DNA of 64,000 nucleotides from positions 100,087,632-100,151,631 of the forward strand of contig NC_080170.1 in NCBI RefSeq assembly GCF_950295315.1, given 5' to 3'. The translations under genes were made by a program, and so were the position numbers. This document shows positions 34,856 to 45,846 of this stretch, piece by piece (within the stretch, counting starts at the first letter, position 1; each line of letters opens with the position of its first letter). Origin of the DNA: Erinaceus europaeus (Eukaryota; Chordata; Mammalia; Eulipotyphla; Erinaceidae). Below the pieces are notes generated by a model. That model had not been told where the DNA came from. It worked only from the letters and a program-made list of their open reading frames with translations, and ran no database searches.

Positions 34856-35755
34856 TAATAAAACTATTTGTAGCTAAAGAATAACTAGAAGTAGATTAGA
34901 TAAAACACTAAAATATTAAGCTTATCTCAAAGAACTCTGGAAAGGAAGAGAGAAAAAGTCAAATGGAAAAGAAAACAAAATATTGGGATGTTGGAAAATT
35001 CAGGACACATTTCTGCATAGAAAACCAGAAAAACACATTATAACTTTCCCAACAATCCAATATTAAACAAAATCTAATCACACTAATAATTACTCTATTC
35101 AACAAAAATCAACTCAATGCTTCAAATAAGAGACAATTGGTACAAAAGATAAGATCTAACTCAAAGTGGCTAAACAATGTATGACATAAAAAGTCATGAA
35201 GACTGAAAGTAAACCATAAGGAGGAAAAGTGTATGAAAACACCATGCTTAAAAAAGTTGGACTGGCTTTACTAACCGTGAAAATACTAATGGATAAAATG
35301 AACATGTAATGATCATAAATGGGAAATTCTTATGGAAAACATGGAAGTCTACCATTAATGAACCTAAAACCATGAGGAGAACAGAGGAGGTGGCTCAGTA
35401 GGGAAGAGCATAATCTGTGCATGTGTGGTGTCCAGGAATCCGTGACCACATAAGACAGAGTAGTGCAGTTAGTGTACTCTAAATATCTTCAGAAACCATC
35501 AGTGTTGAAAGATACATACCTAATAAGTACTATGCTCTGCTAAACAGTCAACTGACATTTTACTTAATGATAAAAAACTAAATGATTTACCTACAAATTA
35601 GATTCAATTGCAAGAATCTCCCCTTTACCATACTGGAGTCTTTAGTTATAATTCACACATGTTGAAAACCAAGAAGTGTAGAGTCTTTTGTTGGTAGAAA
35701 TATAATTTTTATGTAGAAATTATTTTTATAAAAATCACCATGTTATCAACACATT

Positions 35756-35935
35756 TATGTTGCCAGAATACCTCATCTGGATAAGGCACTTGCTTTACGA
35801 TACATATGACCCAGGCTCAAGCCTGGCTGCTAATGTAGTAGAAGAATATTTGGTGGCATGGTGTCTTTCCCTCTCTGTCTCTATGTATCTCTGAAAAATG
35901 CCACATTGGAGAAAATCCAGAAATGGCAATAAAAA
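35756..35935 (+). mobile_element. SINE type C
   Basis: 'gttgccagaatacctcatctggataaggcac', 'acatatgacccaggctcaagcc' (B box GGCTCAAGCC) and 'cctctctgtctctatgtatctc'. Confidence 0.75.
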
Positions 35936-36178
35936 GTTAGAAATTTGGTAGGGCGGGTGGTGACGCACCTGGTTGAGCGCACATGTTACAATGTGCAAAC
36001 ACCTGAGTTCAAGCTCGAGCTCCCAGTGCTCACTTGCAAGGGGAAAGCTTTGCAAGTGGTGAAGCAGTGCTGCAGGTGTCTCTCTTTCTCTCTATCTCCA
36101 ATGCATTTCCTCTCAATTTCTGGCTGTCTCTATCCAACAAATGAAGATAATTTTAAAAATAATTTGTTAGAAACTTTG
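35936..36178 (+). mobile_element. SINE type B with imperfect duplication
   Basis: Body about 35949-36165: 'gggcgggtggtgacgcacctggttgagcgcac' head, 'ctcccagtgctcacttgcaaggggaaagc', CT-rich middle, 'ctctatccaacaaatgaag' tail. GTTAGAAATTTG (35936-35947) and GTTAGAAACTTTG (36166-36178) differ by a single insertion and look like a target duplication. Confidence 0.85.
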
Positions 36179-36215
36179 AAGTATAAAATGTCTTTTTCTA
36201 TATATAAAAAAAAAT

Positions 36216-36350
36216 TTAGCACTCAGAGAGATGATTCAAACAGTAAAGCACAGGACTTGCATGGGTGAGGCCCCAGGTTTAATCCCTGTACTGTGTGTGA
36301 CAGACTGGAGCTCTAACTCCTCCTCTCTATCTTTCCCTTTCTCATGAAGT
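36216..36350 (+). mobile_element. SINE type D-like
   Basis: 'gcactcagagagatgattcaaacag', 'taaagcacaggacttgcatggg', B box GGTTTAATCCC near 36276 and 'cctctctatctttccctttctcatgaag'. Confidence 0.65.
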
Positions 36351-37196
36351 AAATAATATTATCTTCAAAAGATACATTCTATAGACCAGAAAAAATAATG
36401 GAATTTAAGACTGAAAAACAGCAAGATAATTAGAAATATAAAATATCAAGGGTCGATTTAATGAAAGACATTTAAAAACTCTATAGTCAAAACAAATCAC
36501 TACTGAAAGATATGAATAAAGTATGAGATAAAATACATTTGTGAGTTAGTTAATTCAATATTCTTGAAGTAGTCCACTCTCCCTAATTGACCTATAGAAT
36601 CAACACAATTTCTAATATAATCCTTCTTTTTTGTGGACATTGACAAGTTGATTGTAAAATTTATACAGCAGTGCAAAGACCTGTAATAGGCAAAACAATT
36701 TTGAGAAAGTACAAAGTTGGATGACTTATTGTACTCACTCTAAAGTTAATAGTAATCAAGAATGTGGTGTTAGCACAAATGTAAGCATATAGATCAATGG
36801 AAAAGAATGTAGAGTACAGAAGCCAGACTTAAAACATATAAATCAATTGGTTTCAACAAAGGTGCCAACATAATTTAACTAAATTAAGACATTCCTTTTG
36901 AGAAAAGAACACTGACAATTTTCTAAGCAACAGCAGAGGGTAGGAAGTAGAAGAACCCCTTTCACAGACTCACTGATTGGCATAAGGATGACTAGCACTG
37001 TCAAGGAGTCATATATAATTGGGCAAGACAAATATTAGAACTATAATTGACAGCTCCCTGTTCTTAATTTAATCCACTACATCATTTGAACCTTGTATTT
37101 AAGATAAATGTACAGTTTTTCTAATTGACTTGTAGATAACTGACAGTCAAATTGACATTCTATTAAAACAAACAAAAATAAAACAAAACAAAATAA

Positions 37197-37483
37197 GGGG
37201 GCCAGGCCGTGGCACACTAGGTTAAACGCACATTGTATGAAGCTAAAGGACCCAAGCAAAGACCCAGGTTAGAGGGCCCAGCTCCCTACCTGCAGAGGAG
37301 TCGCTTCACAAGCAGTAAAGCAGATCTGCACGTGTCTTTCTCTCGCTCTCTCTCTATCTTCCCCTCCCCTTTCAATTTCTTTCTGTCCTAACCAAAAAAC
37401 TGAAAAAAAAAAAAATGCCCACAGGAGCAGTGGATTTGTAGTGCAGGCACTAAGCCTCAGTGATAACCCTGGAGGTGGTAATA
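37197..37483 (+). mobile_element. Type A SINE
   Basis: Head 'gggggccaggccgtggcacactaggttaaacgcac' (in part), a duplicated 'gacccaagcaaagaccca' near the B box, 'gaggagtcgcttcacaagc', CT-rich middle and longer 3' tail ('cccacaggagcagtggattt', 'gataaccctggagg') ending in an (ATA)n-rich stretch. Confidence 0.9.
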
Positions 37484-37504
37484 ATAATAAAATAATAGTA
37501 ATAA

Positions 37505-37640
37505 TACCTGTATGTTAACTACAGAGGTAGCTCAGTGGTTGGTAGTGGGCCTATTTCACATGTGTGAGGCCCTTAATTCTATTCCTGGCATCATGCATGA
37601 GAGCAACAAAGACAAAACAATGGGTCTTCATGTAATATGG
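37505..37640 (+). mobile_element. SINE type C/E-like, degenerate
   Basis: 'ctacagaggtagctcagtggttgg' (A-box-like TAGCTCAGTGG) and 'tgtgaggcccttaattctattcctgg' give a tRNA-like layout. Confidence 0.55.
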
Positions 37641-37729
37641 ATTTAATCCCCACATTGCAATATATATATTTTTTTCATTAAAAGAGCTAATTTAAAAAAA
37701 AAACAAATGGATTTGGATTTTGCTAATAC

Positions 37730-38310
37730 TTCCCTTATTTGGTGATAGAACTCCTTGACAATCAAAAATAAAATGGTTCCATTAATTAGACCTAACATGC
37801 TTCAGTTAAAAGTGAAGGAAAGAATGTTAACAGTAAATTGATTTTTGTTTTATAGGATAGATAAGTGCACGTAGAACATTTCTCGTCAAATAGATTATGT
37901 CTAAACTAAGTTATTTTTAATTGCAGAACCTCATTTTGGTGGACTCATTTCTTAATAAGATTTAGCATGATTTGAGTAAGAAAAAAATAATAGCTGCATA
38001 ATGCCTCATTTATTCCTGCTCGTTTGAATAACAGCCAAAGTAATATTGTCTCAGAGATATTTTTTTTCAAATGTGGCTTATGCAGTAAGAAGTTATTGAT
38101 GTTAACATTTCCAATCATCATTACTACAAGCAAAACATCACCAGAAATCTTTTCATTCCTATTTAACACACAGGATGTGGTCAAGGTAGGCAGGCCTATT
38201 TCAAATGTTATATTTTCCCCATCTCCTCATAAAGTGCATGCAACTAATTTCTCCTTGCACTATTTTTACACTCTCTTGGTTTTTAAAATGCCTTTTTTTT
38301 TTCTCCAAAG
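37730..38310. other. Repeat-poor block, candidate conserved non-coding DNA
   Basis: About 580 bases without repeats between SINE-rich stretches. It contains 'ccattaattagacc', 'tttttaattgcagaacc' and other homeodomain-like sites. The overlapping minus (79 codons) and plus (101 codons) frames here have no support as genes. Confidence 0.35.
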
Positions 38311-39120
38311 GATCAAAATACAAAAATAGCAGGCCTCCTACCAACAACAACAACAACAACAATTAGGCTTTGGTAACTTAATATTTCAGTAAATTTGAAC
38401 TGTGAAAGAAAAAAAAAAAAGCTTGTTTGGACCTTGAACAGATTGTGTATCATGTAAGTGAGATAAAGGAGAGTTTAGTCTCAACTATGTTAACTATATA
38501 CAAAGTGATTTCAGGAGACAATCACACATCTTCCACTATAACCCCAAATCACTCAATTAAGCAAGAATCCCTGGTCTGTCTGCTCTATATCACAAACTAT
38601 GTAAGAAATATCTTGAATATTTTCGTCTTTATTCTCCTCTTTGAGCAATTCAATTTTACAAGGATCAAACTGGACCCAGTATTCACTGTTCTCAAGATTT
38701 TACATTTTCTTTATAAATGCACAGAAAATCACACCACAGGAAGTAAGATAAATGAGGAGTCCAAAGTGTATAGCACTATTTTGCACAGTGTTGAAATTGA
38801 GATACCCCTGAATTCTGTCCCTTGGCTTGTTCTACCTTCACCAGCATCACTTAAATGGGCAGGTTCATCGCACTAAGAGGGGCAGTCATGATCTTCCGAG
38901 AAAAGGCTTAACTCTGAGTCATAGAATTCCAAGTGTCAAGTAATACACATATCCGTTGGTATGTCACTGGATAAATCACCCACAGTTGTTTTTACCTCTC
39001 TACAGCTAGGTTATATGGGCTATCACTTCTATAAATTTCTTAAATGTGGAAGATATCATAAAAGAATACCAGTGGAAATTATGCATGTATCTCAGAAGAA
39101 CATTCTGCTCCAAAGGCTGC
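38310..39120. other. Non-coding stretch with a 149-codon frame
   Basis: Contains a (CAA)n near 38342-38361 and an open frame at 38427-38876 starting with ATG. The predicted peptide is rich in Ile/Ser/Asn/Thr with no signal peptide, domain or repeat that I recognise. It has no clear Kozak context and no sign of splicing. I treat it as a chance frame. Confidence 0.4.
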
Positions 39121-39124
39121 TTTT

Positions 39125-39245
39125 AAAATTTTATATTTTAACTAATTTATTCATTTATACCAGAGCACTACTCAGCTCTGACTTCTGGGGCAGGGATTTG
39201 AAGCTGGGACTTGGGAGACTCAGACCTGAGAATCTCTCTCTCTCT
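39125..39245 (-). mobile_element. SINE type E fragment, inverted
   Basis: Plus-strand 'accagagcactactcagctctg' is the reverse of the 'cagagctgagtagtgctctggt' signature of type E. Confidence 0.6.
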
Positions 39246-39388
39246 TTTAAATGAATTAACCAGAATCTGAAATATATCCCTTGTTATGATGATTATAGAG
39301 GGACAAAAAAAATCTATCATTTAAACATTTCTCTGACAAATTGCACAGAAACAGCTTGAAAATGTAGGTAGGAAATGTCTTTGAAGGG

Positions 39389-39595
39389 GCCGGACGGTGG
39401 CACACCTGGCTGAGCGCACGTTACAATGCACAAGGACCCAGATTCAAGCCCCCAGTCCTTCAGGGGGAAAGCTTTGGTGAAGTGGTGAAGCAGGGCTACA
39501 GGTTTCTGTCTGTCTCTCTTTTTCTCTATCACCCTTTTCCCTCTCAATTTATGGCTGTCTCTATCTAATAAATAAAAATTTTAAAAATTTTTAAA
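39389..39595 (+). mobile_element. SINE type B
   Basis: 'gggccggacggtggcacacctggctgagcgcac', B box-like ATTCAAGCCCCC, short deletion at 'agtccttcaggggg', CT-rich middle, 'tctctatctaataaataaa' tail. Confidence 0.88.
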
Positions 39596-39735
39596 AGAAA
39601 ATATTTTTGAACAAAAGATAGTTACATAAAAAAGAAAAACTCTGCAGTTATCTTCCCCACTGTGCTGAGCTAGACTTACTTTAATGCCCTTATCTCTAAT
39701 CAAGGAAGAAAAGGATTTTAAATCTATAAGCTCTG

Positions 39736-39736
<1 letters not shown>

Positions 39737-39792
<56 letters not shown>
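39737..39792. repeat. (CA)n(TA)n compound microsatellite
   Basis: A CA run passing into a TA run, as at 11958. Confidence 0.95.
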
Positions 39793-39793
<1 letters not shown>

Positions 39794-39837
39794 CCTTCTT
39801 TCAGTGGTTTCTAATCTGGTGACACTATTTAAGATCA

Positions 39838-40125
39838 AGTCCGGTAGTGCAGTAGGTTAAACGCACATGGCGCAAAGCACAAGGACTGGAGTAAGGATCC
39901 TGGTTTGAGCCCCCGGCTCCCCACCTGCAGGGGAGTTGCTTCACAAGCAGGTGAAGCAGGTCTGCAGGTATCTATCTTTCACTCCCCCTCTCTGTCTTCC
40001 CCTCCTCTCTCCATTTCTCTCTGTCCTATCCAACAATGACGACATCAACAACAACAGTAATAATAATTACAACAATAAAACAAGGGCAACAAAAGGGAAT
40101 AAATAAATAAATATTTTAAAAGGAT
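39838..40125 (+). mobile_element. Type A SINE
   Basis: Head 'gtccggtagtgcagtaggttaaacgcac' (in part), B box GGTTTGAGCCC near 39902, complete CT-rich middle, 'cctatccaacaatgacgac' and AATAAATAAATA tail. 'agatcaa' before and 'ggatcaa' after may be a short target duplication. Confidence 0.92.
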
Positions 40126-40447
40126 CAATTCTAGGGTCACCTTATAAGTTACTCAAAATTTCTGGCACCCCATCCCCCATTGTACAAGATATATACATAT
40201 TATCAATACTTTTCTATTCATTTTTTTCTCTTATCAATCTGCCTCATGCTTATTTCATTATTTGCCCAGTCTCCGAAGAACTCAGAAGAACCCAGATGGT
40301 TTCTTTCTGTACCCATGGGGAAAAAAAACTATCACACTGAGACACAGAAGAGTTCTGTTTGAGTCAGTCCTTTCAACTGTCAAGCTTTTAAATGATTACT
40401 CTCTTTTAATCTGCTCCTGGGACTGTCACTCATAAAAATGTAATCAT

Positions 40448-40640
40448 GGGGGCAGGGGCAGGTGGTGGTAAATCTAGTTGAGAATACATATTACAATACC
40501 TAAGAACCTGGGTTGAAGCCCCCTCTCCCCATATGCAACAGAAAAACTTCACTACCAGTGAAGCAGTACTGTAGGTATCTTTCTCTTTCCCTCTTTCCCT
40601 CCCCATACTCCCTCAGTTTATCTCTTCAAATATAAATTTA
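40448..40640 (+). mobile_element. SINE type B, diverged
   Basis: 'gggggcaggggcaggtggtgg', 'gttgagaatacatattacaatac', 'gggttgaagccccctctcccc' and CT-rich middle. Confidence 0.75.
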
Positions 40641-40795
40641 TTTAAATTAATTATTTATGATTTCTGACTATAATGTTCTTACTATTAATATGAAAATTGC
40701 CATCCTACCTCTGTCTTCTGTGCCATTTTAGAGTTCCTTCTTACTCTCTTAAATATATATTATTTAACTATAGGTTTATTATCATAAAGTGTTTG

Positions 40796-41032
40796 GGGGC
40801 CAGTTGGTGGAACACCTGACTAATTACACACAGTACAGTGCAAAAGGAACTAGGTTCAAGCCTCTGGTCTCCTCCTACAGGAGGAAAGCTTCATGAGTGG
40901 TGAAGCAGGACAGCAGGTTTCTCTCTGTCTCTTTCCCTCTCTACCACCTCTTCCCCTCTCAACTTTTCTGTCTCTATCCAATAATAAGTAAATAAAAAAA
41001 AATATATATATATATATTTAGTAAATAAATAT
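40796..41032 (+). mobile_element. SINE type B with (TA)n in tail
   Basis: 'gggggccagttggtggaacacctg', 'taggttcaagcctctgg' (B box GGTTCAAGCC), CT-rich middle, 'tctctatccaataataagtaaa' and a TA run at about 41002-41019. Confidence 0.85.
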
Positions 41033-41343
41033 AAAATGTTCTTTCCCTCCCCAAAATTTAATTACCAAAGTTACTTAATCAGAAATCACTACAGAATATG
41101 GTGGTAATTTTATTTGACAAAACTGAGTGCTCTGGAGATTACCAGATCCTTGTACTTTAAATAACTTTGTAAATGGTACCACCTAGGAACATAACCAAAT
41201 ATATCACCATATCATGTCAGGGGGACTCCTCCAGGCCTATTACTTGTGCTCAGTATTGGGTTATATTCATTAACCGGTTCTGTGTTATAATATGGATTTA
41301 TTATCTCATGAGATATGAGGCTAATCATCATCTTTTTTTTAGT

Positions 41344-41585
41344 TTAATAAAATTTGTTGCCGGGGTTCTTGTTGGGGCTCCATGTCTGCACAGTTCCACC
41401 ACTCCTATCATACTTCTTTTTACTTTAAATAAAAAGTAAAAGATACACCAAAGAGAGAGAGAGATATAAAGAGAGAAGAACAGACACAATAGCACAGCTC
41501 CACTACTCATAAAGTTTCCTCTATGTAGTAACCAGGGACTTCAGGTCAGGTCCTTACACATGGTAACATGTGAATGAGACCTCAA
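41344..41585 (-). mobile_element. SINE, inverted, diverged
   Basis: Plus-strand 'ttgccggggttcttgttggggctcc' (reversed tail), (GA)n and reversed head 'ggtccttacacatggtaac'. Confidence 0.7.
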
Positions 41586-41621
41586 TCCTTACAAGAACAA
41601 AAGAGTTGCACTGCACTGAGT

Positions 41622-41790
41622 CAGAGATATAGCTCACCAGATAGTTTGCTCGCAGTATCATACAGGTGACCCAAATTTAAGCCCTGGCTTCAAATGGGAG
41701 GTACTATGGCAATGGCAAGAACTCCTATACTGGGGCGTCTATCTCTATATGAAATAGTAAAGTCACATATCATCGTCATCATCATCATCA
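41622..41790 (+). mobile_element. SINE type C ending in (ATC)n
   Basis: 'gtcagagatatagctcaccagatag', 'catacaggtgacccaaatttaagccctgg' and a terminal (ATC)n at about 41770-41790. Confidence 0.7.
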
Positions 41791-41794
41791 TGTA

Positions 41795-42390
41795 GCATAA
41801 CAGAGCTGTAACACATAGTTGTTTAGCACTGGGAATAAGTATTTGAATAATAGTAACAGCAGCTAAGAAAACTCATTATTATAGAACCCCCATGATTCAA
41901 GGATGCTGGCAGAGTAAGCAGTTATTAATCCTCTGGAAAACTGAGTTTTGATGCAGGAAAGAAAAAAAAAATCCCTAGTTTCCTTGCTGCCTTATTTCCA
42001 GGCAACCAACCCTGATCTTATGGGGATTCCTTCCAGAAATTTCTCACAGCACCACAGATTTTGTTCAGAACAGTCTTCTATGAAGAATTTCATCAGGTGA
42101 CTGGAAGAAATAAATCAGCAGAACTTATATTGCTTTCAAGACTTGAATCCAAGAATTATCCATGACTAAAATTTCATGAAAGAAACATTCCAGTTATCAA
42201 AGAGACAAAGGCATAGACAAAGGTCCCAAACAATCACATTTACCATCAAAACAATATTGTCTAATACAGTCTGCTGACAATTGCCAACATAACAGAAAAA
42301 AATACTTGAAAGATAACTTGGGTCCCAAAATATATTTAGTAGACTCTACCCCATTAGATTATTTAAGAAACATTACTTTAGAGAAATGTG
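41795..42390. other. Non-coding stretch
   Basis: No nameable repeat or gene. Confidence 0.4.
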
Positions 42391-42393
42391 GAC

Positions 42394-42900
42394 TTAAGGA
42401 GCTGGTGGTAGCTCACCTCGTTGAGCTGACTGAGTGCACGTTACAGTGTACAAGGACCTGGGTTTAAGTTCCCAGTCCCCACCTGCAGGAGGAAAGCTTC
42501 AAGAATGGTGAAGTAGGTCTGCAAGTGCCTCGCTTTCTCTCTTCTCTTTGTCTCCAGGGTTATTGCTGGAGCTCAGTGCTGGCACTAAGAATCCACTATT
42601 CCTGGTGGTCATTTTTTTTCCATTTTATTGGGGACAGGACAGCTAGAAATTGAGAGGGGTGGGGTAGATATAGAGGGAGAGGGGAAGATAGACACCTGCA
42701 GACCTTCTTCATTGCTTGTGAAGCAACTCTACTGCAGGTGGAGAGCATGGACTTCGAACCCCAATTGTTGGACGGGTCCTTGCACTTTTTACTAAGTGTG
42801 CATAGCCCAGTGCACTACTGCCTGACCACCTCTCCCTTGCTATATCCCCCTTCCTCTTGATTTCTGGCTGTCTCCATCCAATAAATAAGTAAAGATAATA
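42394..42900 (+). mobile_element. Type B SINE opened by an inverted type A SINE
   Basis: Type B head and body run from 42394 to about 42540 (B box GGTTTAAGTTCCC). The plus strand then switches to a reversed type A SINE ('ctccagggttattgctggagctcagtg', reversed B box 'gacttcgaaccccaattg' near 42750, reversed head to about 42828). Type B then resumes ('cctcttgatttctggctgtctccatccaataaataagtaaag') to the end. Confidence 0.85.
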
Positions 42901-43086
42901 ACAATTTTTAAAAAGAGAGAAAATAGTAGACTTAGTAGATTTTCATTTGGCTGTTCCTGATTCAAGGACCAGAATACTACTAGGAAATCCTTTGCCAGTA
43001 CTACAGTTGTCATTTAGTTGTATTTCACTTTCTTTTAACTATCTATAGATTTTTTAAAAACTGTATCACATGTTAGGTGCACATCT

Positions 43087-43283
43087 AAGTGTGTCCATTT
43101 ATTTATCAGATAGAGGCAGAAATTGAGGTGGACGGTAGAGACAAAGAGGGAGAGCAAAGACACCTGTAATAATACTCCCGTGCTTATGAAGCTTTCTCCG
43201 TGTTGGTGGGGACGGGACTAGAACCCAGGTCCTTGTGCACTGTAGTATGTGTGCTCTACCAGGTGTGCCACCTTACAGCCCAT
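43087..43283 (-). mobile_element. SINE type B, inverted
   Basis: 'tatttatcagatagaggcagaaattgagg', 'gtggggacgggactagaacccagg' (reversed B box) and 'accaggtgtgccaccttacagcc' (reversed head). Confidence 0.85.
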
Positions 43284-43499
43284 TTAATGATCTATTTCTA
43301 TATATTACATGTTTACTCATAGCTGAAGCAAAGAAAGTGTTTTTTTTCTATTCTAGGTGAGTATATGCATGCCATTTACAGACACTAGATTAGTGTAAAC
43401 ATTACCTGTCTGAACACTCATGCAGAACTTATATTTCATATATGTCTCTAAAGGAGCCTGAGGCTCTACAGGTATTTTTTTTCTCCATGAAAAATAATA

Positions 43500-44700
43500 A
43501 TGTTTAAAAGTAAATGATTGCCAGCTGTTTAGTTTGCTTTATTAATTTGAAGTTTAAAATACTTTATAAAGTAAGCACACATATTCCATGTCAAAAACAA
43601 GACAAATCCTCTTTCAAAATAAATGCATATGATTTTGCAGTAGCATTTACAAAGTCTTTGAGATTAGAGAGACTGCAAAATGATGCCATCTGATTAGCAG
43701 TGTTTATGACTGATAGTCACATTAAAATTCTAAATACATTCTAAATACGTTCTGTGTATTTTTGCTTGAACTGCTCTGCTCCTAAACCAGCATGTTTTTG
43801 TGTCAATATACTGCAGCGTTATGCCATGCTAAGTTGATGTGACTGTATGTTAATGTTCACAGATTTACTGAGGCATCATACTATTAAAATGATTAGGTCT
43901 GGTATACATAATGCCATGGTGTCAGCAATGTTGATGTTGGCACAGAAGTCATTCAAATTAGCATTACTCTTAGCATTTTTATATACTAAGATGTCGCACT
44001 GAATGGCAACATTAAAGAAAATACTTCTTCTGTAGGTGTCACACAACACCCCCCAACTGTCGGTGAAACATATTAAGCAGAGTTGAAAGGCAGTTTTTCA
44101 AAAACAAAAGGATGAAGCATTAAAAGTCACGTGATCGTTTACAAATGACAGTTCTAAAACTCTTGTGTTTATGTCCTTATTGCAATTTTAGAGTGTATTT
44201 ATATTATGAAGACATACCTCCTGGGTACGCTGTTGCGATTTACAGTCTTCTTTCAAACATTTACCTTAGGAATTCAGTGCTGAAATAAAAGTCATTTCTA
44301 AATTAGGCAGATGCTGTTTATTAAAATGCCATTCATATCAAATGCCAAATGGCTCTGATGGTAATTACCCAAATCAAGTACTGGAATACTGTACATTTTA
44401 TAAACCATGCTGACAATTTTTAAAAGGAAGACGTCAGCAAACATAGATCACATTTTAATATATTTACTTAGTCTGCCACCATTTCAAGAGCTTTGTCAAA
44501 CCTCTCTTATTTCTCATGTAAAATTAACACAGTAGCATATTAAAAAGAAATTTATTCAGAATATTATTTCTTTGCTAATGCATACATTCAGTTTAGTTTA
44601 TTTACATTACCCCTTAACTTCCAAAGCTCTTTGCATTGTGTAATGTAGCCTAATTTTAAAAATCCTGGTGTCCCTGCAACACTGGTAAATAGAAACTAGC
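43500..44700. other. 1.2-kb repeat-free block, candidate conserved non-coding DNA
   Basis: No SINE, L1 or microsatellite is visible over about 1.2 kb, in a region otherwise broken every few hundred bases. Complex motif-like stretches occur ('gccaaatggctctgatggtaattaccc' near 44345, 'gtcactcattttaata'-like AT-rich sites). No frame longer than about 60 codons. Function is unknown. Confidence 0.4.
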
Positions 44701-44849
44701 ATTGCAATTTTTCAGCTGAGTAACTGAAAAAAAAAAAAAGTGAGAATACTCACTTTAATAGGACCACTCTAATGAGAAGACAAAAATCCTAAACGGTTAC
44801 CAAATCTACAATTCCTAAAACACATTTCACAACTCCCTTGAGTTTTCCC

Positions 44850-45110
44850 TTTGCAAGTTGTGTATGAACATAATCCCAGCCTTATATAGCAATTAAAGTT
44901 TACAGGGGATCCAGTATATGTTATTTTGCATAATCCCCACAACTGTGTGAAAGTGGGTCTTATTATTCCATTTTGCTCATGAGTTAAATGGAAGTTTATA
45001 AGAGATGACATGATTTCCAAGATCATATAATGTAATCAGTAGATCAAGGGTAGAACTTCAGCGTCAACAAGCAGCATTCTTCCTCTGTCCACATTACAAC
45101 AGCTGCCTCT
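44850..45110 (-). repeat. MIR-like ancient SINE, inverted
   Basis: 'cataatccccacaactgtgtgaaagtgggtcttattattccattttgctcatgagtt' (in pieces) then 'ccaagatcatataatgtaatcagtagatcaagggtagaac' is the reverse-strand MIR layout (the 'gaggaaactgaggc... ccaaggtcacacagc... gcagagctgg' order). The 85-codon minus frame overlapping it is chance. Confidence 0.75.
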
Positions 45111-45137
45111 TCCAGAGTCCTAGCCATTCCTGCTAGT

Positions 45138-45447
45138 AAAAACTTATTTTACCGAGAGTCGGGCTGTAGCTCAGCGGGTTAAGCGCAGGTGGCGCAAAGC
45201 ACAAGGACCGGCATAAGGATCCCGGTTCGAACCCCGGCTCCCCACCTGCAGGGGAGTCGCTTCACAGGCAGTGAAGCAGGTCTGCAGGTGTCTATCTTTC
45301 TCTCCTCCTCTCTGTCTTCCCCTCCTCTCTCCATTTCTCTCTGTCCTATCCAACGACAACAACAATAATAACTACAACAATAAAACAACAAGGGCAACAA
45401 AAGGGAATAAATAAATAAAATAAATAAAAAAAAAAACTTATTTTACC
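45138..45447 (+). mobile_element. Intact type A SINE, perfect 16-bp duplication
   Basis: Body about 45154-45431. The A box TAGCTCAGCGGG (45167-45178) and B box GGTTCGAACC (45224-45233) match RNA polymerase III internal promoter consensus closely. The CT-rich middle, 'ctatccaacgacaacaac', and tail AAATAAATAAAATAAATAAAAA follow. The flanks AAAAACTTATTTTACC at 45138-45153 and 45432-45447 are identical, so this is a young insertion and the best candidate here for a transcribable copy. Confidence 0.96.
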
Positions 45448-45596
45448 TTCAACATCTGTCTCAATAAGTACCTACTCCACAAATTCCCTAGTGTCCTAAT
45501 GTAACTAAAAGGAATCTATGAATATCTCACATAAAATTAACTATGTGTGGCCTATCTTTCTCTATAACAAACCACTATAAAAAACAAACAAACAGG

Positions 45597-45833
45597 GGGT
45601 TGGGCGGTGGCACAGTAGGTTAAGCGCACGTGGCACAAAGCAGAAGGACGGGGGTAAGGATCCCAGTTCAAGCCCCTGGCTCCCTACCTGCAGGAAAGTC
45701 ACTTCACAGGCGGTGAAGCAGGTCTACAGGTGTCTATCTTTCTCTCCCCCCTCTGTCTTCCCCTCCTCTCTCCATCTCTGTCTGTCCTATCCAACAACGA
45801 ACAACATCAACAATGGTAATAATAATAACCACA
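45597..45833 (+). mobile_element. Type A SINE, left part (split by L1)
   Basis: Head 'gggggttgggcggtggcac', B box AGTTCAAGCCC near 45666, CT-rich middle, 'gtcctatccaacaacgaacaac' and 'aataataataaccaca', where the L1 begins. The rest of the SINE lies 7.7 kb further on at 53580. Confidence 0.93.
45817..45833 (+). other. Left target-site duplication of full-length L1
   Basis: TAATAATAATAACCACA is repeated exactly at 53563-53579. The TAA units make the precise left edge ambiguous by a few units. Confidence 0.9.
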
Positions 45834-45846
45834 GGGGGGTTCCCAG

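Larger units (their letters stand above)
33770..36965 (+). mobile_element. Decayed ancient L1, split by several SINEs
   Basis: Pieces in order on the plus strand resemble L1. Endonuclease-region-like sequence ('gactgaaagtaaaccataag', 'tgaaaacaccatgc') lies near 35190-35250. Clear reverse-transcriptase-distal ORF2 sequence is at 36590-36900 ('aaatttatacagcagtgcaaagacctg', 'gatcaatggaaaagaatgtagag', 'caaaggtgccaa'). The earlier part is less sure. It has stops in every frame. Confidence 0.5.

Noticed and set aside
38427..38876. 149-codon open frame on the plus strand
   Set aside because: It is the longest non-repetitive frame, but it has no recognised domain, no signal or membrane pattern of note, no clear splice sites, and AT-driven composition. 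A frame of this length is expected by chance in 64 kb.
45167..45233. Possible tRNA gene
   Set aside because: The A and B boxes are those of a tRNA-derived SINE; the sequence between and around them does not fold as a full cloverleaf with matching acceptor stem, and the same unit is repeated many times with A-rich tails.
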